8,860 bases of DNA from JACCTI01 sp051005695 (lineage in GTDB: Bacteria; Verrucomicrobiota; Verrucomicrobiia; Chthoniobacterales; UBA10450). Where the stretch lies: assembly GCA_051005695.1 (NCBI GenBank), contig JBPCJC010000084.1:1-8860 (forward strand), written 5' to 3'. The notes beneath the pieces were generated by a model, which was given only the letters and a program-made list of their open reading frames with translations, did not search any database and had not been told where the DNA came from. The stretch's first letter is position 1, and each line of letters opens with the position of its first letter. The position numbers and the translations under genes are program-made. Of the stretch, positions 1 to 6,258 are shown piece after piece.

Positions 1-63
1 GCGAGCCTGCGCGCGAGCCTCGCGCGCTTGAGCGACGCGCTCGACGAATACGCGCGTCGTTAG
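1..63 (+). CDS. C-terminal end of an unidentified protein (5' truncated)
   Basis: An open frame enters from the left edge and runs 20 codons to a TAG stop at 61-63. The visible tail is rich in Ala, Arg, Leu and Ser and ends in Asp-Glu-Tyr-Ala-Arg-Arg. It has the look of a charged helix or coiled-coil end, but the family cannot be recognised from so little. The codon use (GCG, CGC, CTC) matches a GC-rich coding region. The final CGT-TAG lies inside a copy of the repeated 9-mer TCGTTAGGC. It could be a chance open frame, but its position just upstream of a co-directional gene favours a real gene end. Confidence 0.5.
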   Translation, partial: ASLRASLARLSDALDEYARR

Positions 64-65
64 GC
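57..65 (+). repeat. Dispersed 9-mer TCGTTAGGC, exact copy 1
   Basis: The copy spans the Arg-TAG end of the left-edge gene. See the finding on the 9-mer family. Confidence 0.75.
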
Positions 66-110
66 GGTTTCCATTTTGAACCCGCCGCCATCCGGCTATC
101 GTGCGCCGCG

Positions 111-881
111 ATGAAGAACCTCTGCCTCCGAATTTTCCTGGTGATCCTAGTCGCTCCGCTCTGTGCACGGGCCAGCAACTCGGTGGTGAATCTTTCGCAT
201 TACGATTTGATGCGGCCGGATTTCGCGCAGATGAAACGCGAGGGGATCGTGGGCATTATCCATGAGGCCACCTTCCCACGATTGGAGCGCGACGCGAAAT
301 ATGCGGAGCGTCAACGCGCGGCGGTCGCGGAGGATTTGCTTTGGGGTGCGTATCATTATGCGAACTCCGACAATCCCGTGCGGCAGGCGGATCATTTTCT
401 CGAAGTGGTGCGGAACTCGTGGCGGCAGGCGGGACCGGGAAATCGACCGGAGCATGTGCTTCTCGTGCTCGATTTCGAAAAGAACGGGCACTATCCGGGC
501 GGGACGATGCGGGTTGATCAGGCGGTCGCGTTCATCGAACGGATCCATGAACGCACCGGTGTTTATCCGGGATTTTACGGGAGCGAATTTCGGCTCCGGC
601 AGGTTTTGGGCAGCCCGAAGGTGACCGCGGCGCAGAAGCGCGTCCTCGGGCAATGCTGGCTGTGGGTGGCGAATTATCATTTCCAACCGCAGAGTATTTT
701 GCCGTTTGGTCGCTGGAAAATGTGGCAATACACCGGAGACGGCGTCTGCGATTTACCGCGCGGCGAATTCCCGAAAGCGGTCGCGAATATTCGGAACGCG
801 GAGCGCAATGTCTTCGCCGGGACACCAGTCAACCTGCGCGAGTTCTGGCGGGACAACGGCTGGCGGCCGGGCGGCGAATAG
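111..881 (+). CDS. Secreted GH25-family lysozyme-like muramidase with substituted active-site residues
   Basis: GH25 enzymes cleave the MurNAc-GlcNAc beta-1,4 bond of peptidoglycan. This 256-residue protein is about the length of a single GH25 domain with a leader. Residues 1-21 look like a Sec signal peptide (Lys2, Arg7, a hydrophobic core, then Ala-Arg-Ala before the mature protein). The domain spans about 25-246. It has an NLSHYD strand at 27-32, GIVGIIHEAT at 45-54, WGAYHYA at 78-84, the catalytic D-x-E pair as LDFEKN (Asp121, Glu123), WVANY at 185-189, WQYTGDG at 205-211, and a closing NVFAG..LREFW (233-246). Family members normally have Asp where this protein has Asn27 (the usual DVSHxx or DLSHH), and often Asp where it has Glu231. 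Activity may therefore be reduced or altered. The ATG at 111 gives a complete signal peptide; no clear ribosome binding site precedes it. A weak TTGAAC (76-81)/TATCGT (97-102) pair with a 15-bp spacer is the only promoter-like signal upstream. Confidence 0.85.
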   Translation: MKNLCLRIFLVILVAPLCARASNSVVNLSHYDLMRPDFAQMKREGIVGIIHEATFPRLERDAKYAERQRAAVAEDLLWGAYHYANSDNPVRQADHFLEVVRNSWRQAGPGNRPEHVLLVLDFEKNGHYPGGTMRVDQAVAFIERIHERTGVYPGFYGSEFRLRQVLGSPKVTAAQKRVLGQCWLWVANYHFQPQSILPFGRWKMWQYTGDGVCDLPRGEFPKAVANIRNAERNVFAGTPVNLREFWRDNGWRPGGE

Positions 882-885
882 TTTT

Positions 886-894
886 GCCTAACGA
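886..894 (-). repeat. Dispersed 9-mer TCGTTAGGC, exact copy 2
   Basis: The copy spans the Arg-TAG end of the symporter gene, in the 6-bp gap between convergent stops and the last codons. It is in the same codon phase as copy 1. Confidence 0.75.
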
Positions 895-2198
895 GTGCTG
901 GGGGCAACGGCGCGGCGGCGATCGAGCAGGATCGCGACGAGCATGTCGCTCATCACGTTTACCCCGGAACGCGCCCGGGCGATGATCCAATCGACCGGCA
1001 GGATCAGTGGAATCGCGACCACGATGAGCTGTTCCGGCAAACCGGCGGCGGCGAGCACGAGCGGGAGGACAATCAGGCCGGCCTCGGGAATTCCGGCGAC
1101 ACCGATGCCCGCCATGAGCGAGGAAAGAACGACCACGGCCTGTTGGCCTAACGAGAGGTTAAAGCCATAGGCCTGGGCGAGAAAAAGCGCGGCCATGGCT
1201 TCATACAAAGTGATGCCGTCGTTGTTCAAATTCGTCCCGACACAGGCGGCGAGCCGAGCGGATTCATCGGAGACGCCGATATTTTCGGTCAGGCATTGAA
1301 GGGTTACCGGGACGGTGGCGAGGCTGCTGTTACAGGAAAGCCCGGTGAGAATCGCATCCGCGCCGCCGCCGAGATAAGTGCGCGGCGATTTGCCTCCGAC
1401 GAACCAGGCGACCAGCGGATAGTAGATGAGGCTGTGAATTCCCAGGCCGAGAAGGATGACGCCGAGAAAGCCGCCGAGGGCGTGAAAGACGAGAATGCCG
1501 GAGCGACCGACGACTTGCGCGACCACGCCGAAAACGGCGAACGGCACCGCCTGCACGACCCAGTGCAGCATTTGGATGAGCGTGTGATAAACGGTTTCGA
1601 TAAGGCGATCGATCGCTTGAAAATCCTGCGCGCGGCCGGCGAGTTCGCGTTGTGTTTTCACCCGGCGCAAGGCCGCGCCGCCGATCAATCCGAGCAGGAC
1701 AACGGTGATGACGTTGTTCTTCGCGAACGGATCGATCAGACTTTCGGGGACGTAGCCGGCGATATTTTTCAACGGGTCGAGCGTTGCCTTCGGTCCCTCG
1801 GCGGGAGCGCGCGCGAGCGGGCCGCTTTGCTGTTCGACAACGCCGGCGATTTCGTTCAAGCGGCCGCGCCATTTGTCGCCCGGGCGCAAAGTGTTGAGCA
1901 AGGAGAGCCCGATGGCGAAGGCGACCGAGACGTTGACCAGACAGATCAAGACCAGCCAACCGCCGCGGCGCGCGGAAATTTCCACGCGCAAAAACGCATC
2001 GAGAATCGCGAAGAGAATCAGCGGGACGGCGAGCGCTTTGAGCAAACGAATGACGAGCAAGCCGAGCTGGCCGAGGTCGTCATTCCGCACGCCGGCGATG
2101 ATCGGTCCGGTCGTGAAAATCACTCCCAGCGCGATCCCGGCGGCGACGCCGAGAAGGACCCGCGCGTAAAGCGGGAGACGCAGAAGACGTGAGCTCAT
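888..2198 (-). CDS. SDF/DAACS-family dicarboxylate (or amino acid):cation symporter
   Basis: This is an inner-membrane secondary transporter of the GltPh/DctA fold, 436 residues, the usual family length. Hydrophobic segments lie at about 10-30, 43-68, 80-103, 162-178, 205-230 and 235-265, followed by the re-entrant core. The HP1 serine-rich motif reads SCNSSLAT (288-295). The TM7 cation site reads NNDGIT (325-330) where most members have NMDGT. The HP2 tip is AGIPEAG (368-374), and TM8 carries Asp403, Arg410, Asn414 and Asp418. By alignment to GltPh, Arg410 matches Arg397, which binds the side-chain carboxylate. Ala407 falls at Asp394, which binds the amino group of aspartate. DctA also lacks that Asp, so I infer a dicarboxylate without an amino group rather than glutamate or aspartate. 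A hydrophilic insert at about 105-160 separates TM3 from TM4. The gene starts at ATG 2198, 33 bp after the PAS gene, with no clear ribosome binding site. Its CGT-TAG end lies inside a 9-mer repeat copy. Confidence 0.92.
   Translation of the reverse strand: MSSRLLRLPLYARVLLGVAAGIALGVIFTTGPIIAGVRNDDLGQLGLLVIRLLKALAVPLILFAILDAFLRVEISARRGGWLVLICLVNVSVAFAIGLSLLNTLRPGDKWRGRLNEIAGVVEQQSGPLARAPAEGPKATLDPLKNIAGYVPESLIDPFAKNNVITVVLLGLIGGAALRRVKTQRELAGRAQDFQAIDRLIETVYHTLIQMLHWVVQAVPFAVFGVVAQVVGRSGILVFHALGGFLGVILLGLGIHSLIYYPLVAWFVGGKSPRTYLGGGADAILTGLSCNSSLATVPVTLQCLTENIGVSDESARLAACVGTNLNNDGITLYEAMAALFLAQAYGFNLSLGQQAVVVLSSLMAGIGVAGIPEAGLIVLPLVLAAAGLPEQLIVVAIPLILPVDWIIARARSGVNVMSDMLVAILLDRRRAVAPSTR
1146..1154 (-). 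repeat. Dispersed 9-mer TCGTTAGGC, exact copy 3
   Basis: The copy lies inside the symporter gene, read in frame as TCG-TTA-GGC (Ser349-Leu350-Gly351), between TM7 and HP2. Confidence 0.75.
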
Positions 2199-2231
2199 CG
2201 GTCGGGTGGCGGAAAAGGAATCCGCGCCGCG

Positions 2232-2822
2232 CTAGTTGTCGGTAGAGGTGCGGCCGCCTTCGACCGACATCCCGTGAGTCAGTTGTAAGCGCAGATGGTC
2301 GCGGAGAAATTCATCGACCGTTATCCATTGGCCATCGATGTAGAGGCGCTTGGTCCAGGAGCAAACCTTGAGCAGGCCGTGCTGAAGTTTTTTGATCTCC
2401 GCGGTCGCGGCCTGCAAGTGCTGCTCGCTTTCCTTCGCGCCCGTGATGTCCTGCAATTGCGAGATGAAAAAGCGCGGACGTTCCTGCGGATCGCGGACTA
2501 ACGAGACGCTCAGGAGTACCCAGACGATCGCGCCGTCCTTCCGGAAATAGCGCTTCTCCATCTGGTAGGTGACGATTTCGCCGGCCAGCATCTTGCGCAC
2601 ATTTTCCACGTCCAGATCGAGGTCGTCGGGATGCGTCAGATCCTGGAACGTGCGCTCGAGTAATTCCGCCTCGCCGTAGCCGGTGATCTCGCAAACCGCG
2701 CGATTCACTTTCAACCAGCGTCCGTCCGGCGCGACCAACGCCATCCCGATGGCCGCGTGCTCGAAGGCGTTTTGAAAAATGGAATCTGTCGGCAGGGACG
2801 GGCTGGGAGAAGGGGTTGTCAC
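2232..2822 (-). CDS. PAS/PAC sensor protein with a degenerate CxxCKK/HGIC-type C-terminal module
   Basis: With the GTG at 2822 the protein has 196 residues. A PAS domain covers about residues 16-128 (AAIGMALVAPDGRW, NRAVCEITGYGEAELL, THPDD, then the PAC part EKRYFRKDGAIVWV and QDITG). PAS domains sense small ligands, redox state or light. A helical linker leads to a C-terminal module reading GLLKVCSWTK..IDGQWITVDEFLRDH...THGMS. This resembles the tail found on many bacterial PAS and receiver proteins (LLPICxxCKKIRDDxGYW...HGICPxC), but most of its cysteines are missing. No kinase, GGDEF or DNA-binding output domain is present, so the output is unknown. The frame extends upstream to an ATG at 2948. 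That start would overlap the DUF885 gene by 49 bp and add 42 residues with no PAS resemblance, so I prefer the GTG. It would leave a 77-bp gap holding a promoter-like pair. The start is uncertain. Confidence 0.75.
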   Translation of the reverse strand: MTTPSPSPSLPTDSIFQNAFEHAAIGMALVAPDGRWLKVNRAVCEITGYGEAELLERTFQDLTHPDDLDLDVENVRKMLAGEIVTYQMEKRYFRKDGAIVWVLLSVSLVRDPQERPRFFISQLQDITGAKESEQHLQAATAEIKKLQHGLLKVCSWTKRLYIDGQWITVDEFLRDHLRLQLTHGMSVEGGRTSTDN

Positions 2823-2841
2823 AACGATCTCGATAAACGGG

Positions 2842-2871
2842 ATCGTACGGAATGGGCGCGAGCAGTGTCCA
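2842..2871 (-). promoter_or_regulatory. Possible sigma70-type promoter for the PAS gene
   Basis: On the minus strand TGGACA (2866-2871) and TACGAT (2842-2847) are separated by 18 bp. Each is close to the -35 and -10 consensus. Transcription would begin around 2835, just upstream of the GTG at 2822. This supports the shorter PAS start over the overlapping ATG. The match is modest and could be chance. Confidence 0.25.
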
Positions 2872-2899
2872 ACATTTCCGTTAACTCCAGAGCAAACCA

Positions 2900-4684
2900 C
2901 TAGCGCAGCGCGGCCTCCAACGAAGTTGGGTCGTCGAGCAAAATCCATTCAACCACCGAGAGCGGCAGACTGCCGTTCTTGATCAAGTCGTCGTGAAATT
3001 GTCCGAGCCGAAAATTTGCGCCCTGCTGATCGTGATAACGCCCGAGCAAATTCATGATCTGCCACTTCCCGGTGATGTAATCGATCTTCTGCGTCGGCGA
3101 GGAGGCCGCGCCCGCCGCTTCGCCTTCGGCCGCTTCGCGATCGAGCCCGCCAGCCTCCATAAAATACTTCACCGCCTGCTCGAAACTCCATCGGCCGGTG
3201 TGCAGATTCACATCCACCCCGATGCGCGCGGAGCGATAACGCGAGAGCCGCAGGATTTGTCCCTGCGCCGCGGAGTTCTCCGGATAAAGCCCGGTGCGCA
3301 GGAGCATCTCCTCGGTATAAAGCGCCCAGCCTTCCTGAAAAACTCCGTCGCCTTGCTGCCGGCGAATTTCGTCGGTCAGGTGATTAGAGATTGAGATCTG
3401 GAGAAAGTGACCGGGGATCCCTTCGTGGCCCAGAATCGGCCGCGGATCCTCGATCGCCGCGCGAATGTAAAAATTCTTCGAGTCCGGGTTGTAGGTCGGG
3501 ATGAAATAAAATCCGTCCGGATTTTGATCGTAAAGTCCGGGCGGATTCATGAACCCACCGGGGCTGGTCGGCTTGAAAGCATCGGGCAATTGCCGGATCT
3601 CAAAGGGCCCGAGATAATCCGGCAGCGTGACCAGTTTGTGGTCTTTCAAAAATTGAATCATCTCCTGCTCGCGGCTTTCGTAAGCCTTAAGAAACGCAGC
3701 CTGGTCCGGCGGGATATTTTTACTCCGGGCCGGATTCGGATCGGCTAACGAGGGGTCGGGCAGGAGCGCTTCGAGGCCGCGATAACGTGCCAACTCCGCG
3801 CGTCCGAGCATTTCCACCTGGGTGGCATCGATCGGCAGGAGGAGGATGTGTTTGAGGATGTAGTTGTAGTTCGCATCGCCCATGGGCGCGAAGTCGGCCA
3901 TTTCCGGTTGGCGCCTATCGAGCTCGTCGGCAAAATCGTGGAGCGCGTTGATCGCGGCATCGCGCGCCTTAACGAGTGCTTCGTGTTCCGCCGGCGCCAG
4001 CTTGGTCGCCAGGGTCATCAGGCTGTCGTTGAAAAGTGAATCGACCGCGCGGGCCGATTGCGCCGCCAGTTGCGCGTAAAGTTTTACGGGACTCTGCAAA
4101 TTCTCCAGGCCTTGCTGGAGCAACGCCGGCATCGCTTGCAAACGTGCGCTCGCCGAGAGAACGCGTTTTTCCGGGCTGTCGTATTCCTTTTTCAGCAACG
4201 AAAAAATCGCGTTGGTGCATTCGCCAACATACAGCTGCGGATCGGTCCGCTCCGATTTCAAAACCCGACTGGCGAAGTCGGCGCCTTCCAGTTGCGCGCG
4301 AAAAAGAATCCAATCGATGCGCTCGTCTTTCGGCCACGACTCGGTCTTCATCGCGCGCACTTTTTCGAGTAACGCGTGCACGTGTTGGGCGCGTTCCGCG
4401 ATTTTTCCCGGCGCGTAATCGGTCAGGCGATTATCCCAGGTGTGCAGGCCGGAATCGCTGCTCTGGACGGGATAATTTTCGTTCCGCCAGTTGTAGTAAT
4501 CGCCGGCCAACTTGTGCAGCGTCGCGACCTCCGCGTTGGTGGAGCCGCCGCTTAATTTACCCGGAGTCGATTTCGAAATGAGCGCTTTGCTCGAAGTATC
4601 CGGGCGCAATACCGGCGCGGGAGTTTGCGCGGAAATCGAGACGGCGAAGGGAAGAATGGCGGCGAAAAAAACCGAGGTTTGCAC
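2900..4684 (-). CDS. Secreted DUF885-family metal-dependent hydrolase (putative peptidase)
   Basis: The protein has 594 residues, the normal length for DUF885 proteins. These are predicted zinc hydrolases or peptidases, often exported, with no single agreed substrate. Residues 1-19 form a hydrophobic leader ending in SISA-Q. The metal motif is HEGIPGH (420-426), an HE-x4-H form typical of the family. It is followed by EGWALYTEEM (451-460), whose Glu is a likely further ligand. Other family marks are the RSARIGVDVNLHTGRWSFEQA stretch (485-504), PTQKIDYITGKWQI (530-543) and FHDDLIKNGSLPLSVVEW near the end (563-580). The start is GTG at 4684, the only usable start before an in-frame TAG at 4696-4694. 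AGGA lies 7 bases upstream. An ATG two bases upstream, in another frame, would give a better charged leader if one T were added to a run of seven. The family call is firm; the substrate is unknown. Confidence 0.88.
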   Translation of the reverse strand: MQTSVFFAAILPFAVSISAQTPAPVLRPDTSSKALISKSTPGKLSGGSTNAEVATLHKLAGDYYNWRNENYPVQSSDSGLHTWDNRLTDYAPGKIAERAQHVHALLEKVRAMKTESWPKDERIDWILFRAQLEGADFASRVLKSERTDPQLYVGECTNAIFSLLKKEYDSPEKRVLSASARLQAMPALLQQGLENLQSPVKLYAQLAAQSARAVDSLFNDSLMTLATKLAPAEHEALVKARDAAINALHDFADELDRRQPEMADFAPMGDANYNYILKHILLLPIDATQVEMLGRAELARYRGLEALLPDPSLADPNPARSKNIPPDQAAFLKAYESREQEMIQFLKDHKLVTLPDYLGPFEIRQLPDAFKPTSPGGFMNPPGLYDQNPDGFYFIPTYNPDSKNFYIRAAIEDPRPILGHEGIPGHFLQISISNHLTDEIRRQQGDGVFQEGWALYTEEMLLRTGLYPENSAAQGQILRLSRYRSARIGVDVNLHTGRWSFEQAVKYFMEAGGLDREAAEGEAAGAASSPTQKIDYITGKWQIMNLLGRYHDQQGANFRLGQFHDDLIKNGSLPLSVVEWILLDDPTSLEAALR

Positions 4685-4702
4685 ATGCGCATCCTAGGCG
4701 TC

Positions 4703-4741
4703 CGCGAGAAATGCGGAAGCGCAAAGCGAGTCCGTCTCGCG
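4703..4741 (-). repeat. Small imperfect hairpin between the hypothetical and DUF885 genes
   Basis: CGCGAGA (4703-4709) and TCTCGCG (4735-4741) can pair. Inside them CGGA (4714-4717) pairs with TCCG (4731-4734), and CGC/GCG closes an AAA loop (4720-4728). No T-run follows on the minus strand, so this is not a standard intrinsic terminator. It may act as a weak processing or attenuation structure, or be chance in GC-rich DNA. Confidence 0.3.
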
Positions 4742-4755
4742 AATGAAAGCGCGTG

Positions 4756-5277
4756 CTACTTCGCGTTCGCCGGCACCGGGATGACAAACTTCCCGTCCTT
4801 CTCCGCGACGAAATTTTCCGACGAGCTCGAGGATTTGCCTTCGTCGCTCTTGGTTTCGACGGTGATCTTTAATTTTTTCGTCGGCGTGAGCGGCAACTTC
4901 ATTTTCTGGCCACCGGGGCCATCCTGCATTTCGGCGGCCTTCTTCGCATCTTCCGGCGAAAGATCGACCAACTCGATCTTGGAAATTTTTCCGCCCGCGC
5001 CTTCGCTCTGCATCATTTTATAAAATTCCAGCGCCATCGGGTTCGCCCCTTCGGTGTACAGTGAGTTTTCCAGGACGTGCAAGAGTTTCGTCCCGGTTTC
5101 GGTTACGCGCACAATCACCACCGTCGGAATTTCGCCATGCTTGCGCGGTGCGATTTCCACGTAGCCCGCTTTCACCAGGAGCGCGACCTCGTGCGATCGC
5201 TCGCGCCCGACCACGCTCAAACCTCCAGGCGGCTGCTTCGCGGCACTCAGCAATTCCCGCGTTAGCTGGAGGTTCAT
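4756..5277 (-). CDS. Hypothetical protein with a possible winged-helix-like N-terminal part
   Basis: I do not recognise the family. From the ATG at 5277 the protein has 173 residues. Residues 1-70 (LTRELLSAAKQPPGG, then GRERSHEVALLVKAGYVEIAPR and VTETGTKLLHVLE) resemble a small helix-rich domain with a wing. They are reminiscent of MarR or PadR-type folds, but no confident match can be made by eye. The second half is hydrophilic, with a KISKIELVDLSPEDAKKAAEM segment, a Lys-rich beta-like stretch and a five-serine run before a short C-terminal beta strand. No signal peptide or membrane segment is seen. The frame extends upstream to a GTG at 5340, adding 21 residues of low-complexity Ser/Ala sequence; I consider that start less likely. 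It follows the GYF-PH gene and precedes the DUF885 gene in the same direction, so co-transcription is plausible. Confidence 0.65.
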   Translation of the reverse strand: MNLQLTRELLSAAKQPPGGLSVVGRERSHEVALLVKAGYVEIAPRKHGEIPTVVIVRVTETGTKLLHVLENSLYTEGANPMALEFYKMMQSEGAGGKISKIELVDLSPEDAKKAAEMQDGPGGQKMKLPLTPTKKLKITVETKSDEGKSSSSSENFVAEKDGKFVIPVPANAK

Positions 5278-5366
5278 TTTGGCGGCAGCGGCGCTGCTTC
5301 CTAACCAATGATTCGGAACTGACCGGCTCTTTGATGGCACGGCCCGCCCGAAACCCCGCGGTTGCC

Positions 5367-5375
5367 GCCTAACGA
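5367..5375 (-). repeat. Dispersed 9-mer TCGTTAGGC, exact copy 4
   Basis: The copy spans the Arg-TAG end of the GYF-PH gene. It is the third copy placed on a stop codon. Confidence 0.75.
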
Positions 5376-6121
5376 CTGATCCCGGCCGCGCCGCCGTGCT
5401 GCAGGCGTTGCACCCAATTTCGAAATTGCAGCGGGTGCGCGATCGCTTCGAACGGTTCTTCGAAGCCGCCGGTGCCGCGAATCAGAACGGTGCCGTAATC
5501 GCAGAGCCGCCCGAGAAATCCCTGTTCGATCGCGATTGATTCCACCTTCGAGATGAACATCTCCAAAGTATTTCGCCGGATGATGCCGGTTTTGATTAGG
5601 ACCCGGCGATCGGTGATGACGAGCTCGCTGCTGACCCAGGCGAGCGTAGGTGGAACCATGATGAAGGCCGGCAACGGCAGCGCAAACCAGCCTAGCTCAG
5701 AGCCGGTCAGCGCCTGGACCGCAATCGCGAAGGGGAGCGCCAGGAGAAGAAAAACGGCGAGCCCAAGGAAAGCGAAGCGGACAAAGACAATCCAGTGTAA
5801 GGAGGTTTTGAAAAATGGAGTCTCGTTAGGCGCGAGGGTCGCGCGGGCATACGGGCCGAGCGCGCTCCGCGGCAACGGCGGAAAATCGGCGTGGATCGAA
5901 GACGTTGGCGTGGCCGTCGCCACGGCGGCTTCCGGCGGCGCCGCGCTTGATTGGAAAGCGGCGCAGGCGCCGAGAGTTTTCCAATCGGCCTGCGGGTGAT
6001 CGGCAATCAGGTCTGCTGGTTGCAGAAGCCCGTCGCGCACATAACCGCGCACCTGATCTTCGCTGAAGGGCCCGCGGCGCGCGCCATTCAGGTAAAGGAA
6101 AAACTGCGACGACGGCTCCAT
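5369..6121 (-). CDS. Membrane protein with N-terminal GYF_2 domain and C-terminal bacterial PH (YdbS-like) domain
   Basis: The 250-residue protein has three parts. Residues 7-53 form a GYF_2 (DUF4339) domain: FFLYLNGARRGPFSEDQVRGYV, then DGLLQPADLI and WKTLG. Such domains usually bind peptides or other proteins. Residues 57-105 are a low-complexity Ala/Pro/Thr linker. Two hydrophobic segments at about 111-138 and 144-165 form a hairpin in the membrane. They are followed by a bacterial PH-like domain (about 166-238) with ELVITDRRVLIKTGIIRR, FISKVESI, and DYGTVLIRGTGG followed by EPF. This is the arrangement of YdbS/DUF304 proteins, where the PH domain sits on the cytoplasmic face. The function is unknown, perhaps envelope or membrane stress. 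A GGAAG ribosome site (6130-6134) lies 8 bases before the ATG. The final CGT-TAG is inside a copy of the 9-mer repeat, and a second, inverted copy lies in the linker region (5823-5831). Confidence 0.85.
   Translation of the reverse strand: MEPSSQFFLYLNGARRGPFSEDQVRGYVRDGLLQPADLIADHPQADWKTLGACAAFQSSAAPPEAAVATATPTSSIHADFPPLPRSALGPYARATLAPNETPFFKTSLHWIVFVRFAFLGLAVFLLLALPFAIAVQALTGSELGWFALPLPAFIMVPPTLAWVSSELVITDRRVLIKTGIIRRNTLEMFISKVESIAIEQGFLGRLCDYGTVLIRGTGGFEEPFEAIAHPLQFRNWVQRLQHGGAAGISR
5823..5831 (+). repeat. Dispersed 9-mer TCGTTAGGC, exact copy 5
   Basis: The copy lies in the GYF-PH gene in the opposite orientation to the gene. The coding strand reads it as part of Ala-Pro-Asn-Glu codons in the linker region. 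Confidence 0.75.
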
Positions 6122-6141
6122 GGCGAAGACTTCCGCGCGAA

Positions 6142-6258
6142 CTATGCCACCCGCGTCTGCCTAACCAGTTCAGTTTCGGTGAACGCAGGCTGCCGCGCGA
6201 AACCGGCGATCGCCGCCCGGGCAACGAAAACAGTCGCGGGAATAATCGATTTATTCAT
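6142..6258 (-). CDS. Possible small ORF (38 aa) translationally coupled to recN
   Basis: An ATG at 6258 overlaps the recN stop (ATGAATAA) and opens a 38-codon frame ending at TAG 6142, 20 bp before the GYF-PH start. The peptide starts Met-Asn-Lys-Ser, has a moderately hydrophobic Ala/Ile/Val stretch at 5-20 and a polar Arg-containing end. Its third-position GC looks lower than in neighbouring genes by eye. The overlap is typical of coupled translation, but the peptide matches nothing I know. The space may simply be the leader of the GYF-PH gene. Confidence 0.25.
   Translation of the reverse strand: MNKSIIPATVFVARAAIAGFARQPAFTETELVRQTRVA

Noticed and set aside
862..894. Possible bidirectional terminator between the convergent lysozyme and symporter genes
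   Set aside because: Only six bases separate the stops and no stable hairpin followed by a T-run could be drawn. The short TTTT at 882-885 alone is not enough.
1296..2192. A 298-codon open frame on the plus strand opposite the symporter gene
   Set aside because: It is the antisense shadow of a membrane protein gene. Its translation is an unstructured, highly charged Asp/Glu/Arg-rich product with no motif, while the minus-strand frame carries clear SDF motifs.
2823..2948. N-terminal extension of the PAS protein from ATG 2948
   Set aside because: It overlaps the DUF885 coding end by 49 bp and adds sequence with no resemblance to a PAS domain. GTG 2822 fits better, although this is not settled.
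3966..3975. GCCTTAACGA as a further copy of the 9-mer
   Set aside because: It needs a one-base insertion (TCGTTAAGGC), so I did not count it with the exact or one-mismatch copies. CGCGTTAGC at 5258-5266 and TGGTTAGGA at 5299-5307 have two mismatches and were also left out.
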